A DNA stretch of 64,000 nt from Musa acuminata AAA Group (Eukaryota > Streptophyta > Magnoliopsida > Zingiberales > Musaceae). The notes beneath the pieces were generated by a model. That model worked only from the letters and a program-made list of their open reading frames with translations. It was not told the origin of the DNA and made no database searches. Location of the stretch: the NCBI RefSeq assembly GCF_036884655.1, contig NC_088354.1, positions 18,167,001 through 18,231,000 on the forward strand, in the 5' to 3' direction. A program made the position numbers and the translations under genes. Positions 14,503 through 26,238 of the stretch are shown here, piece by piece (the first letter of the stretch is position 1; each line of letters starts with the position of its first letter).

Positions 14503-14718
14503 TCAGAGATCACCATCATGACTTAGTGATAGAGCTTCAATAATCCTTTCCCTAACTTGATTAGGAGGGTTGGCAAGGCTCTGGTCACGCTGTGACACTT
14601 TCTTTACTGATGTAGAATAGCTTTCTAGTGTCTTAGTTCTACTCTTTAGCAGGGCATAAATAGGCAGCAGGCATTCAGATCGTGACCCAACTCCACGGTC
14701 AGACGTGATCTGCTCCAC
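14503..14718 (-). other. Unidentified open frame in ERD2 intron 1
   Basis: A 71-codon open frame (start of protein MEQITSDRGVGS, Ser/Arg-rich, ending SHDGDL) lies between exons 1 and 2 of the ERD2 pseudogene on the same strand. Its base composition is less AT-rich than the intron around it. I do not recognise the protein. It may be a captured gene fragment, an alternative exon or chance. Confidence 0.25.
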
Positions 14719-14923
14719 TCTATCAAGAAAATAAATAGGATGCTTCGAAGATCTCTCCTTCCAGCACCAAATCCTAAAAGCCTAACTATTCAAATCGGAC
14801 TGCAAGCGAAACCAAAGACGGAGAGGGAAATACGTACCGGGACTTGATGGTGTGGATCTTGAGGAGAAGGACGAGGACGCTAATGAGATGCGTCATGTCG
14901 CCCGCTAACCTGAAGATATTCAT

Positions 14924-17317
14924 CTCCGGCGACCGGCCGGCGGGATCCGAGCCGTGCGATCACCGATCTACGGGATTTACGGCGGGGATCGATCGATAGA
15001 GACTGAGATCGGCGTTCCCGTCACTCGCAACGGCTCTTAACCTTCTCTTCTCTTCGCGCCTCGCGTCTTCGTAACGAAGCCGGGATGGGAAGAGGAAAAC
15101 TAGAACGAAAAGAATACCCGTGCTTTCGTCGAATCATATCGGTACTTCCAAACAACTTAACCCCGTCGCTTATCGATGGTAGACAAATAGTTCGCCGTGA
15201 AAGATGAGTTTTTGTGAATCTTGATGTCTTCAGCTCGCCGGGAAACCGTGTTTCTTCGACCGGAAGTGGAATAGGCATCCGAATACTTAGTCGGCACACA
15301 TGAGTCTTCTCAGAAGCATTGCAATTGTTGACGTTGCGTGCACATTTGAAGGATGAATTTGACGCAAAATTCTTTGAAGATGGAGTTGATAAGCTAAAGA
15401 TTATATTTTTACTTGAAAATAAATATTGATGAACGAAAAATATCCTGGGTCAATCGAGGCCTAATTATATATTTTTCCTTCCTTATATTTCGATTCTTAT
15501 ATTTAAAAAAAATTATATTACGTTATAAAGTGAAATATTTAATCATATTTATTTTAATAGTAACGGATAATGCCGAACGTGCAGACACAAAAACGATGGG
15601 TAAAAAATAATTTTAACGATGATAGTGATAGGCAATGACATCATGGGTCGCTATTGTTGTGATAGTTGATGACAACAATATGATGGTCGGTCTTATCGAT
15701 ATCGATTCAAGCATCGACAACAAAAGAAAAAAGAGGTAAAGCAATAGGGTATTTGGCATCAAAGGAGGAAGATGAGAGAGGTGAAGCATCGACATTGCAC
15801 TGCTTTACCTCCTCTTCCTCCTCTAGCATCATTCTGTATCTACGTCGGTGCTAGAGGACGAAGAGGAGGTAGGTAAGGTATTTGCATCACTAACAACATG
15901 GAGGGAGGAGGAAGAGGAGGCAAGTAAGGTAGAGTGGTGCAGCACCGATGGAGGAAGAGGAGGCAAGAGATGCATTTGCGTCGATGTCACACCGCTTTGC
16001 CTTCTCTTTGTTCTCGTCGACCATGGTATTGTTCGGTGTGGTACCGAACTACCTCTTTTACATCAACAGCGCTGCATCACTCTGCTTCCTCTTTTTTATC
16101 ATCGACCATCGCATCATTCGGTGTGGTGTCGTACTGCCTCCTTTGCGTTAGCGTTGTACCGCTTTGCCTCATCTTCATTCTCGTTGACCAATGCATTATT
16201 TAGTGCAATACCACACTACCTCCTCTTCGTTCTCGTCAACCACCACATCATTCGGTGTGGCGTTGCATTGCCTCCTCTACATTGATGTTAGACCACTTTG
16301 CCTCCTCTTTGCTCTCATCCACTATCGTATCATTTGGTGTGGTGTCACATTGCTTCCTTTGCATTGGCACCGTACCGCACTGCCTCTTCTTCGTTCTCAC
16401 CGACCATCGCATTAATCTTGTTGATCATCATCACAACAGTCATCCACGGTGTCACAATCCACTACCACCATTGAAGTTATATTTTAGTATATTATTTTTA
16501 TATCATTTATGCATGTACTATCACGCGCTATATAATATCTTTCGTCAATAAACCAACGATGGGATTAAATAATTTAATTTTATAATTATAAAAATTATAA
16601 TATAAAATTTTAAAATTTTAAAAAAATAAAAAAAAATAATGAAAAATTGTGTAATTAGCCCGTCGATCAGAATGACGGCTATCTCACGCAAATCAAGCGT
16701 GGCCTATGTTCTCCTATACAAACTCTTTATGTGGTGATATCTTCACGTCCATATCATGTCAGTCTCTCTCTTCCAGGTACAGGTTGAATGTATTGTGGTG
16801 CCTCAATGACATCGAGCCCGTGGCTCCCTAACGAATTGGACACCTGCGAGGCCATCAACATGGCCTTCCTTTTCTTCTTTCTCTGAACAGTTGAGAATCC
16901 TCGCAGAATATAAATTACGATTCCGTTGATGTTCTCAACATCCATCGAAGATTCCAAGAATTCAAGTAACACATTTTTTAAAAGAAAAGAAAAGAAAAGA
17001 AAAAACTGATCCATGACGATGTATACGTTTGAAGTAGACTACTAAATCTTAACCGTTGGCTAATGGATCAACGATCGTAAATGTATACTTCCTTTCCTCT
17101 TATGGAGACGGATGCGAAACGGACTAGTAGTAGCCGTTGGTTTACAGATCAACGTTGGAAATGCATCCGTGGCGATTGCGTTTTCTTTATTCATTCGTCT
17201 CTTGGCCTTTGGCGGCCGCTGAGGCGACACAAAGGAAACAGCCTCCGCATCACCCTCCTCCGCAACGGCTATCTCCCCTCATTAGTTTGATCTCCTTTGA
17301 CCCTTCTTTTGTAGCGT
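14924..17317. repeat. Gene-free region with degenerate minisatellite at about 15985-16420
   Basis: The 15.0-15.3 kb part is GC-rich and is probably the old ERD2 promoter. From about 15985 to 16420 a motif like CTTTGCCTCCTCTTCGTTCT followed by CTCGTCGACCATCGCATCAT and TCGGTGTGGTGTC recurs about six times at spacings of about 53-89 bp, with heavy divergence. The open frames across it come from the repeat and do not look like genes. No other gene was seen. Confidence 0.6.
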
Positions 17318-19381
17318 ATGGATTTCCACGGCAGCAGCATCAATAACATGTGAGTCACCATGCTTTAATTTGATCTTTCACGAACATAATTTGATCCCGA
17401 TGCTTTAATTTCTTCTTTGCAGTTCGATTCTCTTTCTATTTTGTTCGATCTGTATAATCTGCATATGTTTTCGCATCAGTAGTTCCTATTGCTCGATGCC
17501 TGTCTCACCGTAGTAAGAATGCATTGATCTTGAATTGGGAATGCTACCATAATTCATCGGTGTTCTTGCTTCGATCAGTATACTGTTTGATGATTTGCCC
17601 GTACAAGTCGCATAGTCTTGTTAAGAAATTAGGATCAGCATCGCTAGAATTTATTATCGGTGGTTTACTGGATTGCTTCTGAGCTTCGAAGGTAAATTGT
17701 AATTATCAACCAAACTCATCTACCCGCTTCAGATGTAAAATCCTTACTTTGCTCTGGAATTGAAATTCCACGGACCAATCGATGCTTGTTTTCTGCTAAT
17801 GTCATGTGGAATGTGTGGCAGTGGTATGTGGGACTGGCAAGACGAAGATTGTTGCCTGGCCAGAGATTCCCGGCTTGGTGTGTTGTTTGTCTTTGTTGTT
17901 ATAAAACCATCTTATGTGGAAAATTTGTTACTTGTACTTATTGACCATATCTGGTATCCACAATCATAGGTTTGTCTCATTGCCCGTGGGATGACGATAA
18001 CCAAAAAAATGAGAGTCTGCTGAATGTCCTGGTGAATCAAACTCCAATTAGAGATTGTGGCTTGGATGTCATTGATGCAGGTATGTCTGTCATCTTCCAC
18101 TTCATTCTACATTAGATGGTTCTAAGAGCTACATTGACAAGAGAGAGACAGTAGCAGGTAAGACTAAGAGAGGTCTCGAAGAACATAAAGAGGCATCACA
18201 AGTAAAAAGGCGTCGGGTTCTACGATTTCCTTCTGTTGCTGACGGTGCCACAGCTGACAATGGACAGCCGTCTTCTGCACCAGTACGTTCCAAGGTCTTT
18301 AATGTAATAGTATGAAGTAGAATAACTCTCCTAATTGGTCCTAATTAAACTAAATCATAACTCGCTTGTACTTAACATTCAGGGTGACTCCATGGTAGTA
18401 GATGGATGGCCAGAAAATTTACAGTGGAATCCCATCTGGAGTTCAGGTTTTTCATCTCGGCCTGGCATGTTCTTTTTTTTTTTTCCTTCATCTTAACTGA
18501 TGCAGATGTATTTTAGCTATTCTGATTATGAAATCCATATCAGGTGATAGTTTTCTGTTTAGCAATGAAGTCTTGGACCAATCATCAGATGAGTGGCTAG
18601 AGAACTATTTTAATGATAGTGATATGTATTGCAGCTCTAATGAAATGTCAGTTCCTTCTACGCTTACTTCTACTGCTTTGTCCTTTTTGTCCATAACCTG
18701 AGGTTGATTTTTTCACGGTAGGTCTTCCAGTAACAATGAACGTATCGAGCCCAATGATCAAGTTGATGTTGCAGGTTAGTGGAGAACTCTCCATTTTGTT
18801 TGTAGGCGAAAGCCAATCATGGACACCATTTTCAGAATTTCAATTTGTTCACACAGTGAGACACTATTATTTGGCAATATTTTCAACATCTCCTTTGTTC
18901 TTCACAGATTTCTGCAATGTAGAACCTGATACAAGGACTATTGTCATCCCCAAAACCCCCAAGGCTTCTACTGTTAAGATTTTTACGGGTATCTTTGTGG
19001 TCTCACTCAACCGAGTTAGTTTGTTTTAAATATTTAGGGGTTTTGCCTTTCAATGCTTAATTCTCCTCACTGTCTAGTAATTTTCTCACTCTTCTTTCAG
19101 GTAGAAGATCTCATATCAATTCTCCCATAAAGTTAACTACCTCTGTTGCTTATCCTTTTAGCCTCGTGAAACCATCTGAAGTCCAAGGGCACTTGACCTT
19201 GAAAGACATAAATCAGCGGATTCATGCTCCGCCACCATCAAGATCAATCGACAAGAAGGACAATAACCCTTCCATTATTTATCCAACCTCTGCTTTTTCT
19301 GGGAAGCCTGTGGTTGTGAAAACTAAGATTCTCACCCAAGGGGGAAAAGGAAGCATTACAATCCTAAGAACCAAAGGCTGA
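17318..19381 (+). CDS. XRI1: XRI1 (X-ray induced transcript 1)-like protein, nine exons
   Basis: Exons 17318-17349, 17822-17877, 17970-18080, 18116-18282, 18383-18446, 18544-18646, 18722-18774, 18908-18988 and 19101-19381 join in phase with GT-AG borders to a 315-residue protein. The family signature is clear: MWDWQDEDCCLARDS near the N-terminus, KRRRVLRFPS in the middle, SSDEWLENYFNDSDMYC, then the conserved C-terminal LKDINQRIHAPPPS, SAFSGKPVVV and GGKGSITILRTKG. In Arabidopsis XRI1 is induced by ionising radiation, interacts with MND1 and is needed for meiosis and pollen development. It is a nuclear protein without a known enzymatic domain. All frames are open, so the gene looks functional. 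The weakest call is the tiny first exon (10 codons plus 2 bases). Confidence 0.9.
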
Positions 19382-20283
19382 GCAGGTGGCCTTCTTTTAA
19401 ATAAGATTAGCAGTCAGCGAATGTGCTGAGGCATCACCAAGATCCTGATCACCAAAGGCTGACCTCATAGGTCCAATTCTAAATCATTTTTTGTGCATGG
19501 CATGTCATCGATTCTTTGTTTCTGTCAATTTTATTGATTAATTTGTGGGTGGCAATTGTGTTGCTCCTGAATGGAATGCGTTAACTTGCCTTTTGCTGGG
19601 TCTAATTTTGTGTACTTGGGCATTTGAGTGAAACAATAGAGTCCTTTTGATTAAGAAAAAGATGGTATTGTTCTTGAACAAGTTTGCTTTTCTCCTGATT
19701 GTTTTAATTGTGAAAATTTTCCATATTGTTATCTGTGATAAATTGGGAAATCCAAATGGCATCACTAACTGGGCGGTTCGGTTCATTGATGGGGTTGGCA
19801 ATTTCTTATAAAGTTCATATGCGTCTCTGGGAGCAACGAGCAGTTCCTAGTTTTTTTGTTTACAGTGAAAATGCTGCTTCTTGATCAACACAACTGAGGA
19901 TCTATAGCCGAGCTAAATGCCCAGTGAAGGAAAAGGTCAGCTTTCTTAATGAAGATGAAACATTTGAAAATACTTTTGAGATCCATTTCACTGAAAAATA
20001 TAACGATATCAAGTGCCTACCAGATAGTTCGTCTCTCAATCTCCTCCTAATCATGCCGACTCGTGAGGCTTCCCCTGTGGACGATGGTAGCGTGCATGAT
20101 AACTGCAATGGCATACTTCACCTTGGTTTATGAGGCATCATCGTTCGTACGCCCTTACAGGGCAAAGAAAAGCAGGTCATGTGTCTCTTCATAATTCAAT
20201 CTTCTTCAAATATACAATTCCTGGAAGGAGTTCTCCGAGCGAACACTTTAAAGCACAGGCTTGAGACACACGCAGCGGCTAAT
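19382..20283. other. Convergent 3' region between XRI1 and psaL
   Basis: About 0.9 kb shared by the 3' ends of the two convergent genes. No further gene was recognised; the open frames on both strands near 19.9-20.1 kb have no known motif and look like chance. Confidence 0.5.
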
Positions 20284-21035
20284 CTACTTGATGTAGTAGG
20301 GGAGGTCGAGTACATAAAGAAGAAAGTAAGCCCAGACGACGCCGGAGATCCCTCCGAAGAAGAACCCGCCCGTGAATTGTGCCCACCCCTCGGCCGTCTG
20401 TAGCTTGTCCGCCTCCTTCTTCCTGCCGGTCAGCGTCAGCGTCGGCGCCGTCGACGGCTCGCCTTCCTTGAACGACGCAACCCCGTACATGGTCAGGCAG
20501 ATGCTGAGGATCACGACGAGGCCGGCGGCGGCCAGCGATCCCGCAGCTCCGGCGATCTCGGTGTTGCGGAGTGGCCCGGCCTTGACGAAGGGCCCCACGA
20601 GGAGGTAACCGTGGGCCAGGCCCACCTCGACGCCGCGAAGGAGCGGGCTCACGGCGGTCCGGTAGGCAGGGAGGTTGGACAAGTACCAGGCGATCAGCGG
20701 ACTGGATGTCACCGGCGTCTCCAGGCTTCCGATGAAGGGGTCGCCGTTGATCGGCTGGATCACTTGGTAAGTTGGCTGTGGCAATTCAGATAAGAGAAGT
20801 GATGAAGGTGGGAATCATTCCTAAGCAAAAGATCGACATATGTAGAAGACTTGTTTCTTGCCTTCTCCGCTTGGATGGCTCTAACCGTGAGAATAAGCTT
20901 CTTCCTGGAGTGCAGGTCTCTGAGTGGTGTGGCCGACAGGCCTCTGGGGATGACAAGACGCCTACTGCTCCTGCAGGAAAAGAGAAGGCTGCTCTTCAAC
21001 TGGCTGGCCATGGGAGGGGCAGAAGCCAGTGCCAT
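20284..21035 (-). CDS. PSAL: Photosystem I reaction centre subunit XI (PsaL), chloroplast precursor
   Basis: Two exons, 20862-21035 and 20284-20775, encode 221 residues. Residues 1 to about 55 are Ser/Arg-rich with few acidic residues, a chloroplast transit peptide ([18 protein letters not shown]). The mature part begins near [21 protein letters not shown] and contains [20 protein letters not shown] and three hydrophobic helices ([56 protein letters not shown]). PsaL sits in the thylakoid membrane, binds chlorophyll, and with PsaH/PsaO forms the LHCII docking side of plant PSI. The 86-bp intron (20776-20861) begins AAG|GCAAGA, a GC donor, and ends CACAG; this is the only junction that restores the conserved EKPTYQV. 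The gene is convergent with XRI1 and divergent from the FHA gene. Confidence 0.95.
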
Positions 21036-21818
21036 TGTCGTTCCTGCTGCAGTTCTCACTCGAGCACGCGGGGAGGAGAATGGAGCAGACGAAGGACTCG
21101 GGAGAGTCTATATCGGAAACGGAAAAGGATGCAACGTGAGGAAGAAGTAGAATCTAGTTTGAAGTGAGGTGTCGGAACACTGGTCTCTCATTGGATGGGT
21201 GAGATCCCCAACCCTATCCTTATCCCACAGCGGAGATTGTGATGCTGCTCTCTTGTGCTATGTGGCCATTGTTCATCACCTCACAATCGATGTCGATGGC
21301 AAAAACTAGTTAGTATATGATTTTTCTTCCCCTTTGAAATATGCTTATAATTGTATCATGATATTGGTGGATGCATTATGGTCAATGTTTCTAACCAGAC
21401 ATTAGAATAATGATGACGTTTTATGTCTAATTAACGATTAATTTATTAAATATTCCATCTATTTACGATGAAGGGCAGTGATCGACGGGGGGATAAAGCA
21501 ATCATTTCTGGAAAAACAAAAAGTGTTCTGTCGAAAATTTTCGCCACGTTATGGGGAAAAAAAAAAATCAAAATTAGAAGTTTCTTTCTGGGCGAATTCG
21601 CTTAAATATAAATACCAAAAAAAAAAAATCTGACTTTGGATAAGCAAATTGGTCAACATTGAGTTTGTGTCGGACCCCAATGTTTAGGTCAAAGTCCTTC
21701 GACTTGGGCTAAACCTAAAAGAACGACGGAGGGAGGAGTCCACCACGACGGGGAGATACTCTTTCTTCTCACCCCAAAAGAGATAGCCGGCTCGTTCCAG
21801 CGCTCGATTACCGAAGCG
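21036..21818. other. Divergent intergenic promoter region, psaL / FHA
   Basis: About 780 bp separate the start codons of psaL (minus) and the FHA gene (plus), so both promoters must lie here. The right third contains A-runs and a GC-rich 5' leader for the FHA gene. No coding sequence was recognised. Confidence 0.6.
21219..21225 (-). promoter_or_regulatory. Possible I-box (GATAAG) in the psaL promoter
   Basis: GGATAAGG reads on the minus strand about 185 bp upstream of the psaL ATG. GATAAG (I-box) elements are common in light-regulated photosynthesis promoters. A six-base motif alone is weak evidence. Confidence 0.3.
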
Positions 21819-24800
21819 ATGGCTAAGGGCCGAAGCAACGCTGCCGGGGGCCGCGGTGGAGACGAAATCGCTGCCCCCGAGGAAGCTGTGGTTGCGTTCG
21901 CCAAGCTCCAGGGCGACGACTTCGAGTACTACATGCAGACGTACTCGATCGTGCTGGGCCGCAACAGCAAGACGTCGGAGGTGGACGTCGACCTCGCCTC
22001 CATCGGCGGCGGCATGAGCATATCCCGCCGCCACGCCCGCATCTTCTACGACTTCCCTCGTCGCCGCTTCGCCCTCGAGGTCCTCGGCAAGAACGGCTGT
22101 TTTGTCGAGGGCGTACCCCACGCTCCCGGCGACCCACCCGTCGAGCTCGACTCTCAGGACCTCCTCCAGATGGGGGAAAAGCGGTTCTACTTCCTCCTCC
22201 CTTCCCGCTCCGTCTTTGCCGCTGGTCCCGTCCCCCGCTGCCAGCCCCCTGCCGCTCTCGCGCCAACCGCTGGCCGTGCCAGGCCGCGCGACTACGGGAA
22301 TGAGGTGCATGGTGGTGATGCCGAGGAAGAGGAGGAATATGAGGAGGAAGCAGGGGAAGATGAGGCTAGGCGTGCAGTAGTTGGTAGTTCAGGGAAGAGG
22401 CGGAGGAGGGATCTTGGTGAGGAGAATGTGGAGGAATTTGGTAGGGCCGAGGAGGCTGCACCACTGCGACACTCGGGTCAGTATCAAAACCCTCTTCTTT
22501 TTCATTGCTTCTTAGTAAATAACATCAATACTTGCCATTGTTGCACTATATTTCTGTGTTCTGTTCTTGGATTGTCAATGGATAGATAACCAATCTAGAA
22601 CCAATGACAAGAAAAGTCTTAGGACCGATCAAAAAAGTTATAATTCGGAAATGAAATTTGGTAAAATTGGAATATTTGACATTGCTGATTTATTAATGCA
22701 CTTATTTTCTAGGAGTCATTTCTATAAATGTAGCCTTGAAACACTCATGACTCATATATTACAGGAAAAGTTAAATCATATACAGTTAACCATATTTAAG
22801 AGTACAACCCTTTCCCTCTATTTTATAGAACCTCAAATTAATAGAAAAGAAAAATTAAAAAATTAAAATTAAAAACAAGAAAATTATGTTCCTTGCGCCA
22901 TAGCTATTCGGTCACCCTTCCTTTTTCAGAAAAGATGTACTTCCAAATTTGTTTTGGTAGATAAGCTTCCATTTTCACAGAATATTTGGCTGATGGGTCT
23001 CGATACCAGTTCAGGTTCTCATATCCCTCGTATCCACATCGAGCTAGATTTTAAGCAAGGTATATTTTGTCATTATAAAGCTGTATAGCTGTTCAAGATG
23101 CCATATAATCATACTCATATTACCTTGATGCCGTTAAGCATATAAGTACTTGAATGATACGAAGGAGATTATCAAGCATCCCACTCTATTTAAACCTTTA
23201 ATCAAATTTCACTGTCGTATTGAAAGTTCCACTAAGAATTTGGCAATATACCTGACAGTGAAGAAGCCCGAGACAAGGTCAAGGGCTGACAGAGAAGCGG
23301 ACAATCAACAACTCCTGCAATTGGAAGAGAAAGATGTCATCTCATCTGTGACGACTTTGCTATCTAATCTTTGTGGCCCAGGAGAATGGTTGCCTATGGA
23401 AAAACTTCATGCAAAGGTTAGATGATAACTGATCTGGCAAATGATTGTGCTTCTTTGAGTTACTCTGTGTATTACAGTAGGCTTTTATATTTGCATTTCT
23501 GTGGGGAAAAAAAAGGCTAATCATAGTCACAAGAAGTGGTTGGCTGATTTGTTGTGATTTCCTAGTGCAGGACCATGCTATTGCTTAATGCTTACTACTA
23601 CATGAACATATCTAATTGGAATTAGTGACTAATATAGAAATGTATAAGGATGCAGCAACCAAAAAAGAAAGTCATCATCTTTTCTTGGATTCTTTATCAT
23701 TTCTATTATATTCATGTAAGCGGAGCCAGTCCCATGCACATTTTTATCTTTGGTAAACTAGACATTTTGATGGTTGATTTTACTTATTCACAATGAAACT
23801 TGAGAAGAAAGCCTACATTAGATCTACACCCAAGAAGACAGTAGAGTTATAAGGTTTCAAGAATTTTTATCGCACTTTGGAGATTATTAAGGAGTTTAAA
23901 TGGGTATCTTCGTGATAACTTGATGCTCTGAGTTGCAAAGATGAAAAATTCTTGCATGTGAAAGTAAGGAAATTAGTACCGGTAACATCAACTTGATAGG
24001 CCATTCCATTCAATTTTCTGGTTAGTAAGTTTTAATTTTGACAAGGTAATCAAATAGTAGGAGTTACAGTGGATTCTTGGGGTTGCTAGATGCGGTCAGC
24101 TTCAGGTTCAGATAGAGAGATAGGGCAGATTTGATTGGGTTCAGAAAATGCAAACCCATACTCAACCCACTTGGGTTTGGTTCAGGTGTAGGTTAACCAC
24201 CTAAACATACGTTTGCAATATTGATGATGATATTGATCGGGCAAATTACAGTCTCTCCACCTATCTTGGGTTCATCTGTACTTAGTTAATATGTGTTTTT
24301 AGAAGGATCACTCGGCACACCTGTGTTATCCCCCATCCTCATCCTAAACCTATCATTGCCCACCTCACTTTGAATTATTATGATAGAAAAATTAGTAGTA
24401 TGTAAACTTTATATTACTTGTAGAGGGCTAAACTAGGTTTTGAACATCCAGAATGTTACAAAACTTGCCAAAAAACATAAGTGAATTAAGTACATTTTTT
24501 GTGTTGACACATATATGATATTGGTAACATGGTCGTGATTTGTATATTGTTACACAATTAATAGATCTCATTATTCAAGTTTGCCCATATATTTTTTTAG
24601 AGGATATGGACTTAGATATAGATAGAAGTGGATACTAAATTCTAAAATCAGGATTATCAACATGGAAATCTTATAATGGTCACCACAAATGATAATAGAT
24701 TTTGAGCAGCTAGAGCATAAAATTGATTGTTTTTCTCTCTCATCAGAATATCATCTAATTGTATGCCATTTTGAAGGTTTCAGATACAGTGAAGACCATG

Positions 24801-25579
24801 TTGCATATCTCATACTGGAGCAAGTAAACTTTTAACAGGCTTCCTCATATATCTCTTGCTGCATATCTCTTTTGTCCCTGTTCTGCTCGGGTGGTCACTA
24901 AAGATAGATGATATTAGTTATAATTTGAAACAGACATCATGGATGAATTGGTGCTCGCCAATTGAATTCTGCTAAGAAAAGTTGGTTCAGGGGAATATAA
25001 AATGTAATGCTACAGAAAACTTTTGACAATTCCTGCACATTGTATAATTGTTTGATTGAAGAATGGTTTTTATCTGTTTTGTTAGTTTTGCTGTCTTAAA
25101 ATATTTAGTTAAAGCCTTATTGTTTCTAAAGATTTCCTGTGAGTCTCTAAAATTTGTCACAGTTAAGATATCCCATGGTTGAGTTATTGTCTATGACTAT
25201 CAAATTATTGAACGGTTAATCATTTTCCAGGTATTTTGTTCATCTGATACAAGATCACTATTTACAAATCTTATATCAATAACTTGTTGCTGATTAACTG
25301 CTCATCTTTAGTAGATACCTAATCTTAAATTTGTCATGTTCTAATATTTTTACTTTTCTTCTGATCCAGTTGTTTGAAATATATGGTGATGTATGGCATC
25401 ACAGCCGAGTAAGAAGATACTTGACAACGGAAGACTATCCTGAAAGTGAAACAGAAGGTAGACCTTGGTTTGGCCTATTGATGCTGCTACGGAAACACCC
25501 AGAGCACTTTGCAATTAACATACGGTCGAAGGGAAGGGCGAAATCAGAATTTGTTTCGTTAGTCTCATTGCATTGCTAA
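21819..25579 (+). CDS. FHA2: FHA domain-containing protein, FHA1/FHA2-like
   Basis: Exons 21819-22476, 23259-23416 and 25370-25579 join in phase to 341 residues. The FHA fold occupies about residues 40-130: EYYMQTYSIVLGRNS (GR at 47-48), SRRHARIFYDF (S69, H72) and LEVLGKNG (N92-G93) are the phosphothreonine-binding landmarks. An acidic run near 168-182 and GKRRRR near 191 follow, consistent with a nuclear protein. The C-terminal module LLSNLCGPGEWLPMEKLHAK | IYGDVWHHSRVRRYL | LLRKHPEHFAINIRSKGR is the conserved tail of longer monocot members. Such proteins bind phosphopeptides and are linked to transcription. An extra small exon at about 23026-23060 (after TTCAG, before GTATATT) is phase-compatible and could be included in some transcripts. 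First-exon GC is far above that of later exons. Confidence 0.88.
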
Positions 25580-26238
25580 GTATCTTCTGGAATCGTCTTA
25601 TGTAGCTCCATAAAAATAGGTGGAAATAATATTTACTTTTGCATTGGCATCTTGTTTCCCTTTGCTTGCTATACTGGCACAGGAATGTCAAAATAAAACA
25701 TGATTTCCGAAACCATCAGCAATTACTTTTTCCTGTTGTTCATCCCAGAAAGATAAAAAGTCTATAGCTACCACTAGATTTCAGGCACCATAACAAATGA
25801 TCATGGCATGGCATCTGCAGTTGTTGTATGGTGGAGCACCCAGTTACTGCAGTTAGTGATGTAGCAGGAGTTGACAGAATCATTTATAAGCTGTTCATGA
25901 AATTGAAGTAGCTTAAATTTTGACCAAAATTTATCTCATCAATTGGATTATTACGATAGTCTTGAATCCTATGATTGTTTTGCACATTTGTCTGTTACAG
26001 AGTTTCCAATGATTAAGTTGCTTGCGTATTGTATTGATAGTCTAATGTTGATGTATTTTTGGACATTTGCATGGTCACGCTTTAATATGTCCTTTTAAAG
26101 AATAAGCATCTTTTAGATGGAATGCCGGTGCAAGCTGTGTCAAAACTTCATCGACAATGTCATATTAAAATCTGTACTTTTAGCAGTAACCCAAAAAGGG
26201 AGGGGGGGGGGGCCGGAAAAATAAAGCTCATGAACAAA
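25580..26238. other. Intergenic region downstream of the FHA gene
   Basis: AT-rich, with a run of ten G near 26203-26212. No gene was seen. Confidence 0.5.

Larger units (their letters stand above)
8372..14923 (-). pseudogene. ERD2: ER lumen protein-retaining receptor (ERD2/KDEL receptor) pseudogene
   Basis: Exon-like blocks lie at 14838-14923, about 12539-12805, 12230-12344, 8528-8610 and 8372-8439. They encode [86 protein letters not shown] and WISGLAQTFLYVDFFYYY, in the order of the seven-helix K/HDEL receptor that returns ER proteins from the Golgi. Seen disablements: an in-frame TGA at 12655-12657 where the family has Arg (CGA to TGA), a one-base loss at about 12648, another one-base loss at about 12233-12236 giving TAG, no AG acceptor at the exon-2 start, and a last exon ending in LNR-stop without the usual charged tail. 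Exon 1 and most borders are intact, so loss looks fairly recent. Sequencing error could explain single-base gaps but hardly all of these together. Confidence 0.85.

Noticed and set aside
15848..16551. Several overlapping plus-strand open frames of 67-145 codons
   Set aside because: They come from a degenerate minisatellite, overlap in different frames and show no protein family motif.
21684..22310. Long minus-strand open frame opposite the FHA gene
   Set aside because: It is the GC-rich shadow of FHA exon 1, which has clear family motifs on the plus strand.
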